Source: Bacteroidota bacterium
GTDB lineage: Bacteria > Bacteroidota > Bacteroidia > Chitinophagales > Saprospiraceae
Length of the DNA stretch: 64,000 nt
NCBI GenBank assembly: GCA_030147525.1
Contig: JASBVF010000029.1
Location: forward strand, 32,153-96,152
Reading direction: 5' to 3'
In this document: positions 32,101-40,497 of the stretch, piece by piece
How positions within the stretch are numbered: the first letter of the stretch is position 1
How the letters are laid out: every line of letters begins with the position of its first letter
Position numbers and translations under genes: made by a program
Notes under the pieces: model-generated
What the model saw: only the letters and a program-made list of their open reading frames with translations
Database searches by the model: none
What the model was told of the DNA's origin: nothing

Positions 32101-34803
32101 GCCACGGCCAATGTTACCGGCGGCGTACTGCCATACACTTACCTCTGGGATGACTTCTCCGGTTCAACAACTCCGGCTATTGCCGATCTTGGCCCAGGTG
32201 TTTACGGTTTAACCGTGACCGATGCCAATGGATGCTCCATGACCTCATCCGCAACGATTTTTGAACCGCCGGCACTTGCGCTGATTATTCAAAAAGCGGA
32301 TGTAATCTGTGTAAACGATACCAATGGATCAGCGACAGCCAATGTTTCCGGCGGAGTTTCACCTTACACCTATCAATGGGCAGGCGGGCAAACGAGCGCC
32401 CAAATTTCAGGATTGTCGACCGGCACCTACAGCGTAACCGTAACGGATGCCAATGGCTGCACCACTTCCGGCAGTGTTCAAATTGTTTCAACAACAACGC
32501 TGGCGGTTTCGGCGGTGCCGACCCCGGCGAGTTGTTTCAGTGCAAATAACGGTTCCGTTCAGGCTAACGTGACAGGAGGAGCTGCTCCGTTCACTTACAC
32601 CTGGAGCAACGGCAGCAGCGCTGCGTTGAATGGAAGCCTTACTGCGGGAACCTATACCGTGACTGTCACAGACGCAAATGGTTGCACCGTAACTGCCTCA
32701 GCGACAGTAACTTCTCCACCTCAGCTCACGTGTTCATCGCAGGTAGTTTCATCGGTCACGACTTTCAACGGGAGCAATGGCTCTGTCAGTGCTTCGGCTG
32801 CCGGCGGCGCCGGTAATTTTACTTTTAACTGGTCAAATGGCAGTACACTCTCCACGGTATCCAATCTTTCACCCGGCGCCTACACGGTGACTGTGACGGA
32901 TGGAAATGGCTGCACGTGTACCTCCGTGGTGACGCTGATCAACCCTTCGAAGATTGGCAACTTTGTGTGGAATGACCTGAACGGAAACGGGCTGCAGGAT
33001 ACCGGCGAGCCCGGTGTGGAAGGGGTGACCGTTCGCCTCATTGGCACAAACAGTTCCGGAAACCAGATCAACCTGGTGACGACCACCAACGCCTCCGGCA
33101 ACTACTTTTTTGATGGCCTGAATGCCGGAACTTACCAGGTGAAGGTGTCCCCTCCGACCTTGCATGTTTTCACGCAGGCCAATGCGGGCAATGATGATAC
33201 CATTGACAGTGACTTCAATCCTGCCGACAGCTTGACGTCAGTTTTTGCGCTGGCGCAGGGCGTCTATGACAGCAAGTGGGATGCCGGACTGGTGGAACTG
33301 GATGAAAAAACCAATATCGGTGATTTTGTCTGGGAAGACGTGGACCGCAACGGCCTCCAGGGGGTCAACGAACAAGGTATTGCCGGGATTTCCGTGAAAT
33401 TATTCAAAATGCCGGGCAGTGTACTGGTCGCTTCAACAACGACGAACCAGTTCGGAAAATATCTTTTCACGGACGTGATGCCAGGCAATTATTTCATTGA
33501 ATTTTCGCTGAGTACTTTGCCCAACGGTTACATTTTTGCTCCGCAAAACGTTGGTAACAACGACAATATCGATAGTGATCCCAACCCTGCAAATGGCAGG
33601 ACTGATGTGTTCTCCGTATTTGCTTTCACGGCGGACAACCTTTCCATCGATGCCGGGATTTTCAAAGAATGCGACAACGTCACGGACGGCGGTCTTGCAG
33701 GCTACGACGAAAACCTGTGCGGCATTGGCGCTGATCCGGCTGAAATTGTCAACATTGCCCTGCCAACCGGTGGTTTCGGAACGCTCGAGTACCTCTGGCT
33801 CTACAGTCATGTGCCGATTTACAACGGTCCCGGCGACCCTAACTGGACACCCATTCCCAACTCGAACAGCCCGAACTACAATCCGGGACCTATCGGGCAA
33901 AGCACCTACTACATCCGCTGCTCAAGGCGGCAAGGCTGTGTGGATTATCCGGGGGAAACCAATGTGATTGCAAAGACCATCACCCAAAATCCGCTGACCC
34001 AGATCATTCAACAGCCCAACACGCTCTGCGTGAATGAAGGCGGGACTTTTGCAGCGGCCATTGCCGGCGGCGGAGCGACTTACGAGTGGGATTTTGGACC
34101 GGGAGCGGTTCCTCAAACTGCCGCCACGAGAGTCGTGAACGGCGTTTACTGGACGACTGCCGGGGTGAAAACGGTAAAACTTACCGTTACCCGCTTTGGA
34201 TGTTCCTCCTCGGTAACCGGTACGGTGCAGGTGAACGGATGCACGAATCCAATACTGATCATTGATGATCTCACAGCCACCTTACAGGGGCAGCATGTTG
34301 AAATAAAGTGGAACGTGAACGGCGATGCTTCCAACTCCATCTTTTTCGTTCAGCGTTCGGAAGACGGCGTTCAGTTTGATAACCTGACCGCTTTGGCAGG
34401 CGAGCCGGGGGCTGAAACTTCCGGGTATCAGTTTATTGACTCGTCACCCCGTTTGGGTGAAAACATTTACAGGATAAAATACCGAAAAATGGGTGATCCG
34501 GTGGTGGAAGGATTCTCCGGTATGGCCTCCATTTTTCACCAGCCGGAAGGCGTGAGAGTTGCCACGGTTTATCCCAACCCGACATTCGGCCGGGTAACGG
34601 TTGAGTTGATCAAAGCTGATGAATCGCCCGTGCAGGTGCAATTATGGAATGGTTTCGGGAAAGTGCTGGAAACGTTCGAAATGCCTCCATTCACTGAAAA
34701 AACCGAACTGGACCTGAACGGATATTCCCAGGGCGTTTACTGGTTCCGGATCAAGCAAAAAGGCTACCGTGAGCAGGTTCTGAAGGTCGTAAAAGTAGAG
34801 TGA
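29104..34803 (+). CDS. Giant SprB-repeat adhesin with T9SS type A sorting domain
   Basis: 1,899 residues from ATG 29104; an in-frame TTG at 29089 adds five. A long basic signal peptide ends near residue 45. Two copies of an unfamiliar Cys-rich module follow (about 70-275), then 13 SprB-type repeats of about 75 residues (pattern C..NNGTATV..GG..PYTYQW..G...YTVTVTDANGC; about 280-1270). Next are two SdrD/Cna-B-like domains (IGNFVWNDLNGNGLQDTGEP, IGDFVWEDVDRNGLQG), a third copy of the Cys-rich module, a PKD domain and a T9SS type A domain (VYPNPTFGRVTVELI). SprB repeats are known from gliding adhesins. It should be exported and surface-bound. The start codon matches the small RNA block. Confidence 0.93.
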   Translation: MRVLHLQPDCLVKGLCFCKKLIFKNLSSRHLHFFIPLLFIAFHVNGSNPGSGFISDPVFGVPVMEACDNATFGGLIQGDEFGCPNPTWDPSPITNVALPTGGTGTLQYLWIFTTNDPSTPLAQWTPIPNSNSPNYDPGPISVTTYYRRCARRSGCTQYVAESNIVAKEAICCDNVTDGGQIGNDQVGCLSPFDPAPLVNVVSPSGGSNALEYQWVVSTTGTPYTPGNPDWTPIASANAATFDPGPVSQKTFFIRLSRRHGCLDYNGVSNMVTITVSTPVSAGAIATPVTCLGGSDGAIDLTVGGGTAPYQYNWNPTLGNVQDPQGLTAGIYLVTITDANGCTGQASVEVTDGISLSPAVDWTNETCMGAGNGTATVTSAGGGVPGYTYQWSAASAGNTATISGLTFGNYTVTVTDANGCTGQTSFTVGSGNQLDIELNFTQESCQGANNGTAEVITVTGGTPGFNYQWSFQGTGNTASVSGLPPGSHSVTVTDANGCMGMSDFNIDAGAPLVPALSLTHESCLGANNGIATVTSVTGGAPGYMYQWSYPGAGTAATANGFPAGSHSVTVTNSIGCFGEADFTINAGVPLSLGLDWTNESCLGANNGTATVTNVVNGTPGYTYSWSFALAGNTQTITDLPPNNYSVTVTDALGCSATGSLSVAGGAELQVSASATAALCFGGNEGTATVTAVSGGSGNYSYQWNDPALQTTQTATGLNADTYTVFVNDDQGCVGTAMATVVDGVPIVLNTTHTDATCGSSADGTATVLASGGTSPYSYLWSDANSQTNAAATSLPAGAYTVTVTDVNGCTATATETVESPMGAVIQLTSTATSCFAGNDGSVAVTVTNDDPSNYFYQWNTPGSNTTQQVNGLSAGTYTVTVSDGNGCFVTGSATVQQPSALVLDMQSDSATCVNGSDGIAEVFVSGGTPFPGGDYAYVWDAPGNPQVQVLDDVSPGTYTVTVTDANGCTATGSVQIGAPAGLNIALNTADVSCSGFNNGSATANVTGGVLPYTYLWDDFSGSTTPAIADLGPGVYGLTVTDANGCSMTSSATIFEPPALALIIQKADVICVNDTNGSATANVSGGVSPYTYQWAGGQTSAQISGLSTGTYSVTVTDANGCTTSGSVQIVSTTTLAVSAVPTPASCFSANNGSVQANVTGGAAPFTYTWSNGSSAALNGSLTAGTYTVTVTDANGCTVTASATVTSPPQLTCSSQVVSSVTTFNGSNGSVSASAAGGAGNFTFNWSNGSTLSTVSNLSPGAYTVTVTDGNGCTCTSVVTLINPSKIGNFVWNDLNGNGLQDTGEPGVEGVTVRLIGTNSSGNQINLVTTTNASGNYFFDGLNAGTYQVKVSPPTLHVFTQANAGNDDTIDSDFNPADSLTSVFALAQGVYDSKWDAGLVELDEKTNIGDFVWEDVDRNGLQGVNEQGIAGISVKLFKMPGSVLVASTTTNQFGKYLFTDVMPGNYFIEFSLSTLPNGYIFAPQNVGNNDNIDSDPNPANGRTDVFSVFAFTADNLSIDAGIFKECDNVTDGGLAGYDENLCGIGADPAEIVNIALPTGGFGTLEYLWLYSHVPIYNGPGDPNWTPIPNSNSPNYNPGPIGQSTYYIRCSRRQGCVDYPGETNVIAKTITQNPLTQIIQQPNTLCVNEGGTFAAAIAGGGATYEWDFGPGAVPQTAATRVVNGVYWTTAGVKTVKLTVTRFGCSSSVTGTVQVNGCTNPILIIDDLTATLQGQHVEIKWNVNGDASNSIFFVQRSEDGVQFDNLTALAGEPGAETSGYQFIDSSPRLGENIYRIKYRKMGDPVVEGFSGMASIFHQPEGVRVATVYPNPTFGRVTVELIKADESPVQVQLWNGFGKVLETFEMPPFTEKTELDLNGYSQGVYWFRIKQKGYREQVLKVVKVE

Positions 34804-34906
34804 TGATTTTTAAAAATGTTGAAAATGGACATCCTGAGCTTCGACCATTCAGAAGCTTTGATACTGCATAGTTTTTTTTCAAACATAGTTTTTTAGCAAC
34901 TCGTTT

Positions 34907-34933
34907 GGCTGCCTGAAAAGGCAGCCTTTTTTT
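34907..34933 (+). terminator. Terminator of the adhesin gene
   Basis: GGCTGCC (34907-34913) and GGCAGCC (34920-34926), loop TGAAAA, then seven T. It lies about 100 bp after the stop. Confidence 0.8.
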
Positions 34934-35053
34934 GCAAATAGCAACTTGAAATTTTTGACAAAAAGCAATGTAAACCAGCTTGTACGTGGCAATGAAAATG
35001 GTGAAAAATAGGCTGAAAATTTACCCGGCTTTACTTCCGGATAATTTTCGCAC

Positions 35054-35061
35054 TATATTTG
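35054..35061 (+). promoter_or_regulatory. -7 box upstream of the UXS gene
   Basis: TATATTTG matches TAnnTTTG; no clear -33. Leader about 94 nt. The rest of the 358-bp gap holds only the adhesin terminator. Confidence 0.5.
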
Positions 35062-35161
35062 CCGTCGTAATACCCGCCATTGCTTCATAAATCTGATTTT
35101 AAAAGACGCTCGGGGTTGGGTCATCAAAACTCCACGTCATTCAACTTCAAAAAATATTACT

Positions 35162-36109
35162 TTGAAAAAAAGAGCACTTGTTACCGGCGCTGCCGGTTTC
35201 CTCGGATCACACCTCTGCGACCGCTTGCTGGCTGAGGGTTATCATGTCATCGGTATGGACAACCTTCTCACCGGTAACATAGCCAACATTGAACACCTTT
35301 TTCCAAGAAAGGACTTTGAATTTTATCATCACGATGTGACAAAATTCGTTCACGTACCCGGCGATCTGCACTACATTCTCCACTTCGCATCTCCGGCCAG
35401 TCCGATTGACTACCTGGAAATGCCCATCCAAACCCTGAAAGTCGGGGCGTTGGGGACGCACAACCTTTTGGGACTTGCCAAAGCGAAGGGTGCAAGAATT
35501 CTGGTTGCTTCAACATCGGAAGTGTACGGCGATCCGCTCGTTCACCCGCAGGTGGAGGAGTATTGGGGTAACGTGAATCCGGTGGGCCCCCGCGGCGTTT
35601 ACGACGAAGCCAAGCGTTTCCTTGAAGCCATTACGATGGCGTACCACACCTTCCACAAAGTGGAAACCAGGATTGTACGTATTTTCAATACCTACGGCCC
35701 CCGCATGCGGGTAGAAGACGGACGGGTTTTACCTGCGTTTTTCTCCCAGGCTATCCGGGGCGAAGGGCTGACAGTGTTCGGAGACGGATCACAAACCCGT
35801 AGCTTCTGCTACGTGGATGATCTCGTTGACGGGATTTATCGCTTACTCCTGAGCGATTATGCAATGCCGGTTAACATTGGTAATCCGCAGGAGATTACTG
35901 TCCTCGAATTTGCCAGTGAAATTCTGAAGCTGGTCAACAATCCGAAGGCGCACATTATTTTCAAGCCGTTGCCGGTGGATGATCCGAAACAGCGCAAACC
36001 TGACAGCACAAAAGCCCGTGAAATACTCGGATGGGAACCCAAATACAACCGGGAAGAAGGTTTAAAGAAAACCTACGAGTATTTTAAGGAAGCAGTAAAA
36101 GTTGATTAA
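35162..36109 (+). CDS. UDP-glucuronate decarboxylase (UDP-xylose synthase) type SDR
   Basis: 315 residues, extended SDR. It converts UDP-glucuronate to UDP-xylose, a donor for cell-surface glycans. NAD motif [16 protein letters not shown] (about 8-23), [19 protein letters not shown] (typical of UXS), the catalytic STSEVYGDP and [10 protein letters not shown] (YxxxK), and [10 protein letters not shown]. The start is a TTG at 35162; no ATG lies upstream in frame before the promoter. rfbB follows after 76 bp, so the two nucleotide-sugar genes are probably one unit. Confidence 0.9.
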   Translation: MKKRALVTGAAGFLGSHLCDRLLAEGYHVIGMDNLLTGNIANIEHLFPRKDFEFYHHDVTKFVHVPGDLHYILHFASPASPIDYLEMPIQTLKVGALGTHNLLGLAKAKGARILVASTSEVYGDPLVHPQVEEYWGNVNPVGPRGVYDEAKRFLEAITMAYHTFHKVETRIVRIFNTYGPRMRVEDGRVLPAFFSQAIRGEGLTVFGDGSQTRSFCYVDDLVDGIYRLLLSDYAMPVNIGNPQEITVLEFASEILKLVNNPKAHIIFKPLPVDDPKQRKPDSTKAREILGWEPKYNREEGLKKTYEYFKEAVKVD

Positions 36110-36185
36110 ACCTGTCAATCGTCACCGGTCATTTTGTATCCGACAAGGTGGCCGGTGACGAATAACCACGGAAAATTTTCATCAA

Positions 36186-37241
36186 ATGAATTTTGAAAAA
36201 ACCATTCTCATCACCGGCGGTGCGGGCTTCATTGGCTCTCATGTCGTCCGGCTGTTTGTCAATAAATATCCGGGCTATCACATTGTAAACCTGGACAAAC
36301 TCACCTATGCCGGCAATCTCGAAAACCTCGCTGACGTCGAGGAGAAAATGAATTACAGCTTTGAAAAAGGAGACATTACCAACCAGGATTTTATCCGGTC
36401 ACTTTTTCAAAAATATCAATTCGACGGTGTGGTTCATCTCGCTGCCGAATCCCACGTAGACCGGTCGATTACCAATCCGCTGGAGTTCATCGAAGCTAAC
36501 ATCATTGGCACGGTCAACCTGCTGAACGCAGCACGGGATGCCTGGAAAGGGCAGGAAACGGGTAAGCGTTTTTACCACATTTCCACGGATGAAGTGTACG
36601 GTTCGCTGGGCGAAGAAGGTTTTTTCGTTGAAACGACGGCTTACGATCCACGGTCGCCCTATTCGGCCTCAAAAGCCAGCAGCGACCACCTGGTGCGGGC
36701 ATACCATCATACATATAACTTACCGGTGGTCATCTCGAACTGTTCGAATAACTACGGCCCCAACCAGTTTCCGGAAAAGCTGATTCCGCTGGTTATCAAC
36801 AACATTAAGCACAACAAACCATTGCCCATTTACGGCGACGGAAAATACACCCGTGACTGGCTTTGGGTCATCGACCATGCAGAAGCTATCGATCTGATTT
36901 ACCACGAGGGCAGGGTAGGAGAGACCTACAACATCGGCGGAAATAACGAGCGGAAAAACATTGAGTTGGTCCAAACGCTTTGCGACATCATGGATGCGCA
37001 ACTGGGCCGCCCTGTCGGGCAAAGCCGGACTTTGATCACTTACGTGAAAGACCGGCCCGGCCACGACCGGCGCTACGCCATCGATGCCACCAAACTGAAA
37101 AATGAACTGGGTTGGCAGCCCTCCATCAGCCCGGAGGAAGGACTGAAACTGACAGCGGAATGGTACCTTGCCAATGAAACCTGGCTCAACAATGTGACTT
37201 CCGGCGCCTATCAAAAATATTATGAAAAACAATACGCCTGA
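36186..37241 (+). CDS. rfbB: dTDP-glucose 4,6-dehydratase
   Basis: 351 residues. Second step of dTDP-rhamnose and other dTDP-sugar pathways; cytosolic. GGAGFIGSHVVRLF (about 11-24), AAESHVDRSI, the STDEVYGSLGE active-site segment with Asp and Glu, YSASKASSDHLVRAY with the catalytic Tyr and Lys, and NNYGPNQFPEKLIPL. RfbA, C and D are not in the window. It lies 76 bp behind the UXS gene. Terminator at 37266. Confidence 0.95.
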   Translation: MNFEKTILITGGAGFIGSHVVRLFVNKYPGYHIVNLDKLTYAGNLENLADVEEKMNYSFEKGDITNQDFIRSLFQKYQFDGVVHLAAESHVDRSITNPLEFIEANIIGTVNLLNAARDAWKGQETGKRFYHISTDEVYGSLGEEGFFVETTAYDPRSPYSASKASSDHLVRAYHHTYNLPVVISNCSNNYGPNQFPEKLIPLVINNIKHNKPLPIYGDGKYTRDWLWVIDHAEAIDLIYHEGRVGETYNIGGNNERKNIELVQTLCDIMDAQLGRPVGQSRTLITYVKDRPGHDRRYAIDATKLKNELGWQPSISPEEGLKLTAEWYLANETWLNNVTSGAYQKYYEKQYA

Positions 37242-37265
37242 ACCTTGAAGAAAGGCAGTATTATT

Positions 37266-37306
37266 AAAATGGAAGGCATCTAGTCAGGTGTCTTCCATTT
37301 TGTTTT
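37266..37306 (+). terminator. Terminator of rfbB
   Basis: AAAATGGAAG (37266-37275) pairs with CTTCCATTTT (37292-37301), then GTTTTC. Confidence 0.65.
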
Positions 37307-37342
37307 CATAAAAACCCTCATTCGGAATTCCCTGCGATTTAC

Positions 37343-37350
37343 TATTTTTG
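37343..37350 (+). promoter_or_regulatory. -7 box of the nuclease-HerA unit
   Basis: TATTTTTG matches TAnnTTTG. The box overlaps a possible upstream TTG start, so the ATG at 37384 is preferred. Confidence 0.55.
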
Positions 37351-37383
37351 CCAACCTCAAATCCTTTTACCCATCTTTTATTT

Positions 37384-38307
37384 ATGGCCAAATTCCGTAG
37401 TAGTCACAACCGCAAAAGTGCCGGAGAAAGCAGCGGCATGATCGTAAAAGTCGGTTTGTTTTCGCTCATTCTTGGTGCGCTTTATTTTGCTTTTCAAAAA
37501 TTTTCAGGATCGCCGCTTTCAGGGGACGAACCCGTGACCGCAGATGTGGAAAATCTGGAAGAAACGGGAGCCGACAGCATTTTTTTTCTGCCCACTTCCA
37601 CCACCGGAGACATCATAAGGCACAAATACTACGCACTTTCCTATGTAGAAAAATTCGAATTGGCCGAGTGGATTGCCTACGAACTTACCGCTGAGAGACT
37701 CAACAAAGAATGGGTGCAAAGAACCAATAATTTTCGCCCTGACCCTATGGTGAAAACCGGAAGCGCCACGCCTGACGACTACCGCAGGACGGACTTTGAC
37801 AGAGGCCACCTCGCACCCGCTGCCGACATGGCATTTTCCACGGAGGCCATGTCTGAAACATTTTTTTTGAGCAATATTGCCCCGCAGGATCCCGGGTTTA
37901 ACAAGGGGGGTTGGCGGGAACTTGAAGAATTAACCCGTGATTGGGCGAGACGTTTCAAGCATCTTTACGTCGTAACAGGGCCGGTGCTTTCACAACCCGT
38001 TAAATTTTGGATCGGAGAAAACCAGGTGGCTGTCGCTCCGGCGTTTTATAAAGTGCTGCTGGATTTGCGTGAGCCGGAACTCAAAGCGATCGCATTTATC
38101 ATACCCAACGAGACAACCACCGAAAGAATTGAGTCATTCGCTACCAGCGTGGACGAAGTGGAAGCCCTCACCGGCATTGATTTTTTTCCGGGGCTGATGG
38201 AAAAATCGCTTGAGGAGGAACTGGAATCAAGATTTGACGTAAAACTTTGGAGAACAAACGATAAAAAGTATCAGATCAGAGTCGACAAGTGGAACAAACA
38301 ACAGTAA
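37384..38307 (+). CDS. Membrane-anchored DNA/RNA non-specific endonuclease (NUC1 family)
   Basis: 307 residues. Basic N-terminus, one membrane helix (MIVKVGLFSLILGALYFAF, about 20-38), then a beta-beta-alpha-metal nuclease domain with the signature DRGHLAPAAD (about 139-148; His is the general base) and the metal Asn in NIAPQDPGFNKGGWRELE. The charge pattern puts the catalytic part outside the cytosol. Known relatives are mitochondrial EndoG and Serratia NucA. It is 18 nt from the HerA-like gene, so the two are one operon, although they should act on different sides of the membrane. Confidence 0.9.
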   Translation: MAKFRSSHNRKSAGESSGMIVKVGLFSLILGALYFAFQKFSGSPLSGDEPVTADVENLEETGADSIFFLPTSTTGDIIRHKYYALSYVEKFELAEWIAYELTAERLNKEWVQRTNNFRPDPMVKTGSATPDDYRRTDFDRGHLAPAADMAFSTEAMSETFFLSNIAPQDPGFNKGGWRELEELTRDWARRFKHLYVVTGPVLSQPVKFWIGENQVAVAPAFYKVLLDLREPELKAIAFIIPNETTTERIESFATSVDEVEALTGIDFFPGLMEKSLEEELESRFDVKLWRTNDKKYQIRVDKWNKQQ

Positions 38308-38325
38308 ACTTTTCAATACTAAATA

Positions 38326-39897
38326 ATGGCAAGCAAAGAAAAATTCATCGAGGAAATTAATTCAGGTAATACTTTCAAGGGCGATTCCATCGTGCTTGGC
38401 GGTGCGATGTTAAACAAAGAGGCAATTCCCAATTGTCTGGTAAAGATTCCGCTACGCACCATGAACCGTCATGGACTGATTGCAGGTTCTACCGGTTCGG
38501 GTAAGACCAAAACGCTTCAGATTATTGCGGAGCAACTTTCAGCGAATGGTGTTCCCTCTTTATTGATGGATATAAAAGGCGACCTCAGCGGTGTGGCAGT
38601 ACCAAGTGCCGGTCATCCGAAAATTGACGAACGCCACCAGAAAATTGGTATACCGTTCACGCCTTCCGGAAGTCCGGTTGATTTTTTGAGCTTGTCGAAC
38701 GAGAAAGGAGCGAGGCTGCGGGCAACTGTCAGCGAATTCGGGCCTGTGCTGTTTTCGAAAATCCTTGGTTTGAACGATACGCAGAGCGGTATCCTGGCGG
38801 TTGTCTTCAAATATTGCGACGACAATAATCTGCCATTACTCGATTTGAAAGACCTCAAAAAAGTACTGCAATACGTGATGGACGAGGGAAAGGATTCCAT
38901 GAAAGAGCAGTACGGAACCGTATCCACTACTTCCATAGGTTCGATGATGCGTAAAATCGTAGAACTGGAGCAGCAGGGCGCTGAAGTTTTCTTTGGAGAG
39001 CGATCCTTCGAAGTTGATGACCTCTGCCGGGTGGACGAAAATGGGAAAGGTGTCATTTCAATCGTTCGTCTCACAGACATACAGGACCGGCCGAAACTGT
39101 TTTCCACCTTCATGCTGCAGATGCTGGCAGAAATTTATGCCACCTTCCCTGAGGAGGGCGATATGGATCAGCCCAAACTTGTAATTTTCATAGATGAGGC
39201 GCACCTTGTTTTTGAGGAAGCTTCAAAGGCCCTGCTGGATCAGATCGAAGCAATCATCAAGCTGATTCGCTCGAAAGGAATAGGTATTTACTTCGTAACA
39301 CAAAACCCTGCGGATATTCCTGATGCTGTGTTGAGCCAGCTGGGTTTGAAGGTGCAACACTCGCTCAGAGCTTTCACAGCTAAAGACCGGAAGGCAATCA
39401 AACTGGCTGCTCAAAACTACCCGATCACGGATTATTACGAAGTGGAAAACCTGCTGACGGAACTCGGGATCGGAGAAGCCCTGGTTACTGCCCTCAACGA
39501 AAAAGGAATTCCAACGCCCCTCGCTCACACCTTGCTGAGGGCGCCGCAATCGAGAATGGATGTTTTGACGGATGCCGAAATAGACAGTATCATTTCAAAA
39601 TCAAAACTCGTTCGAAAATACAATGAGGTAGTGGACCGGGAGAGCGCTTATGAAATTTTGAATGAAAAACTGGAAGAGGCCCGCTCTCAGGAGCATCAGG
39701 AAGAGATGCAAAAACAAAAAGAGGCAGCCAGGTCAAGCTCCCGCAGGCAGGAGAAAAGTACTTTTGAAAAAGTTGTTTCCAGTACCACCACACGCCAGAT
39801 TGGAAACACCATCGCCAGAGAACTGACCAGAGGCCTGTTGGGTGTACTTGGAATTAAAACTACTTCCAGGAGGAGAAGGAAATCAAGCTGGTTCTAA
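38326..39897 (+). CDS. HerA-like ATPase (DUF853 / YjgR family)
   Basis: 523 residues, cytosolic. Walker A AGSTGSGKTKTLQ (about 55-67), Walker B KLVIFIDEAHLVFEEASKALL (about 284-304), sensor-like YFVTQNPADIPDAVLSQLGLKVQHSLRAF, an arginine-rich tail and a coiled C-terminal stretch rich in Glu/Gln. DUF853 proteins form hexameric rings related to HerA and FtsK; their role is not firmly known. It lies between an endonuclease and an Rpn-like small gene on one transcript. Confidence 0.9.
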   Translation: MASKEKFIEEINSGNTFKGDSIVLGGAMLNKEAIPNCLVKIPLRTMNRHGLIAGSTGSGKTKTLQIIAEQLSANGVPSLLMDIKGDLSGVAVPSAGHPKIDERHQKIGIPFTPSGSPVDFLSLSNEKGARLRATVSEFGPVLFSKILGLNDTQSGILAVVFKYCDDNNLPLLDLKDLKKVLQYVMDEGKDSMKEQYGTVSTTSIGSMMRKIVELEQQGAEVFFGERSFEVDDLCRVDENGKGVISIVRLTDIQDRPKLFSTFMLQMLAEIYATFPEEGDMDQPKLVIFIDEAHLVFEEASKALLDQIEAIIKLIRSKGIGIYFVTQNPADIPDAVLSQLGLKVQHSLRAFTAKDRKAIKLAAQNYPITDYYEVENLLTELGIGEALVTALNEKGIPTPLAHTLLRAPQSRMDVLTDAEIDSIISKSKLVRKYNEVVDRESAYEILNEKLEEARSQEHQEEMQKQKEAARSSSRRQEKSTFEKVVSSTTTRQIGNTIARELTRGLLGVLGIKTTSRRRRKSSWF

Positions 39898-39957
39898 CTC
39901 AGCCAGGTTTTTTCCGTTTTCAGAAAAAGCAAATAATCAATCTTTAAAATAGTAAAT

Positions 39958-40203
39958 ATGGCATTTGATAACGTAGTTACCGACATCCGCCACCGGGAAG
40001 GATTTGAGAAAGGGTTTGAAAAAGGATTCTCTGAAGGTTTTGCCAAAGGCTACAAAAAACACGCAAAGACAGTAGCTAAAAACCTGCTGAAACTGGGCGG
40101 ACTGAAGCCGGAAGCCATTGCAACTGCCGCCGGCGTCTCTGTCGATTTGGTGGAGAAACTGGCAAAGGAGCAAAAGAAAGACAAGCCGGCCAAAAAGAAG
40201 TAG
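39958..40203 (+). CDS. Small protein like the C-terminal tail of Rpn/PD-(D/E)XK transposase-family proteins
   Basis: 81 residues. A repeated EGFEKGFEKGFSEGFAKGY coil is followed by KTVAKNLLKLGGLKPEAIATAAGVSVDLVEKL and a Lys-rich tail. This is the usual C-terminal end of Rpn (recombination-promoting nuclease) proteins, where the coil follows the nuclease domain. The nuclease domain is absent. It may be a functional small adaptor or a remnant. Start at ATG 39958, 60 nt after the HerA gene; a 13-bp terminator follows. Confidence 0.65.
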   Translation: MAFDNVVTDIRHREGFEKGFEKGFSEGFAKGYKKHAKTVAKNLLKLGGLKPEAIATAAGVSVDLVEKLAKEQKKDKPAKKK

Positions 40204-40220
40204 CAAGGCTTGTGAAAGCT

Positions 40221-40281
40221 GAAAGTTTAGTCCCCATCCTTCAATAAAGTGAACGGAGGAGGACTAAACTTTCTGTTTTTT
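40221..40281 (+). terminator. Terminator of the nuclease-HerA-Rpn-tail unit
   Basis: GAAAGTTTAGTCC (40221-40233) pairs perfectly over 13 bp with GGACTAAACTTTC (40261-40273), then TG and a T run. The loop is 27 nt. Confidence 0.65.
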
Positions 40282-40497
40282 TCGATCTAATGGTTTTTTA
40301 TGCTTTTTGGCACGGAGATAGTATTATGATTTTAGCTAATTGGTAGACGAACAAACTTCCCCTGAAATGCAGATTGATCTCACCGGGTCAAAACTGCGTT
40401 TTGAATAAATTCATACATAAATTAATATTTTTACGCTGTGAGAAGGTCAGCGGTCAGGTTTTTTTTTACCTTTGACCCGACCAAAACTACGTGTCCC

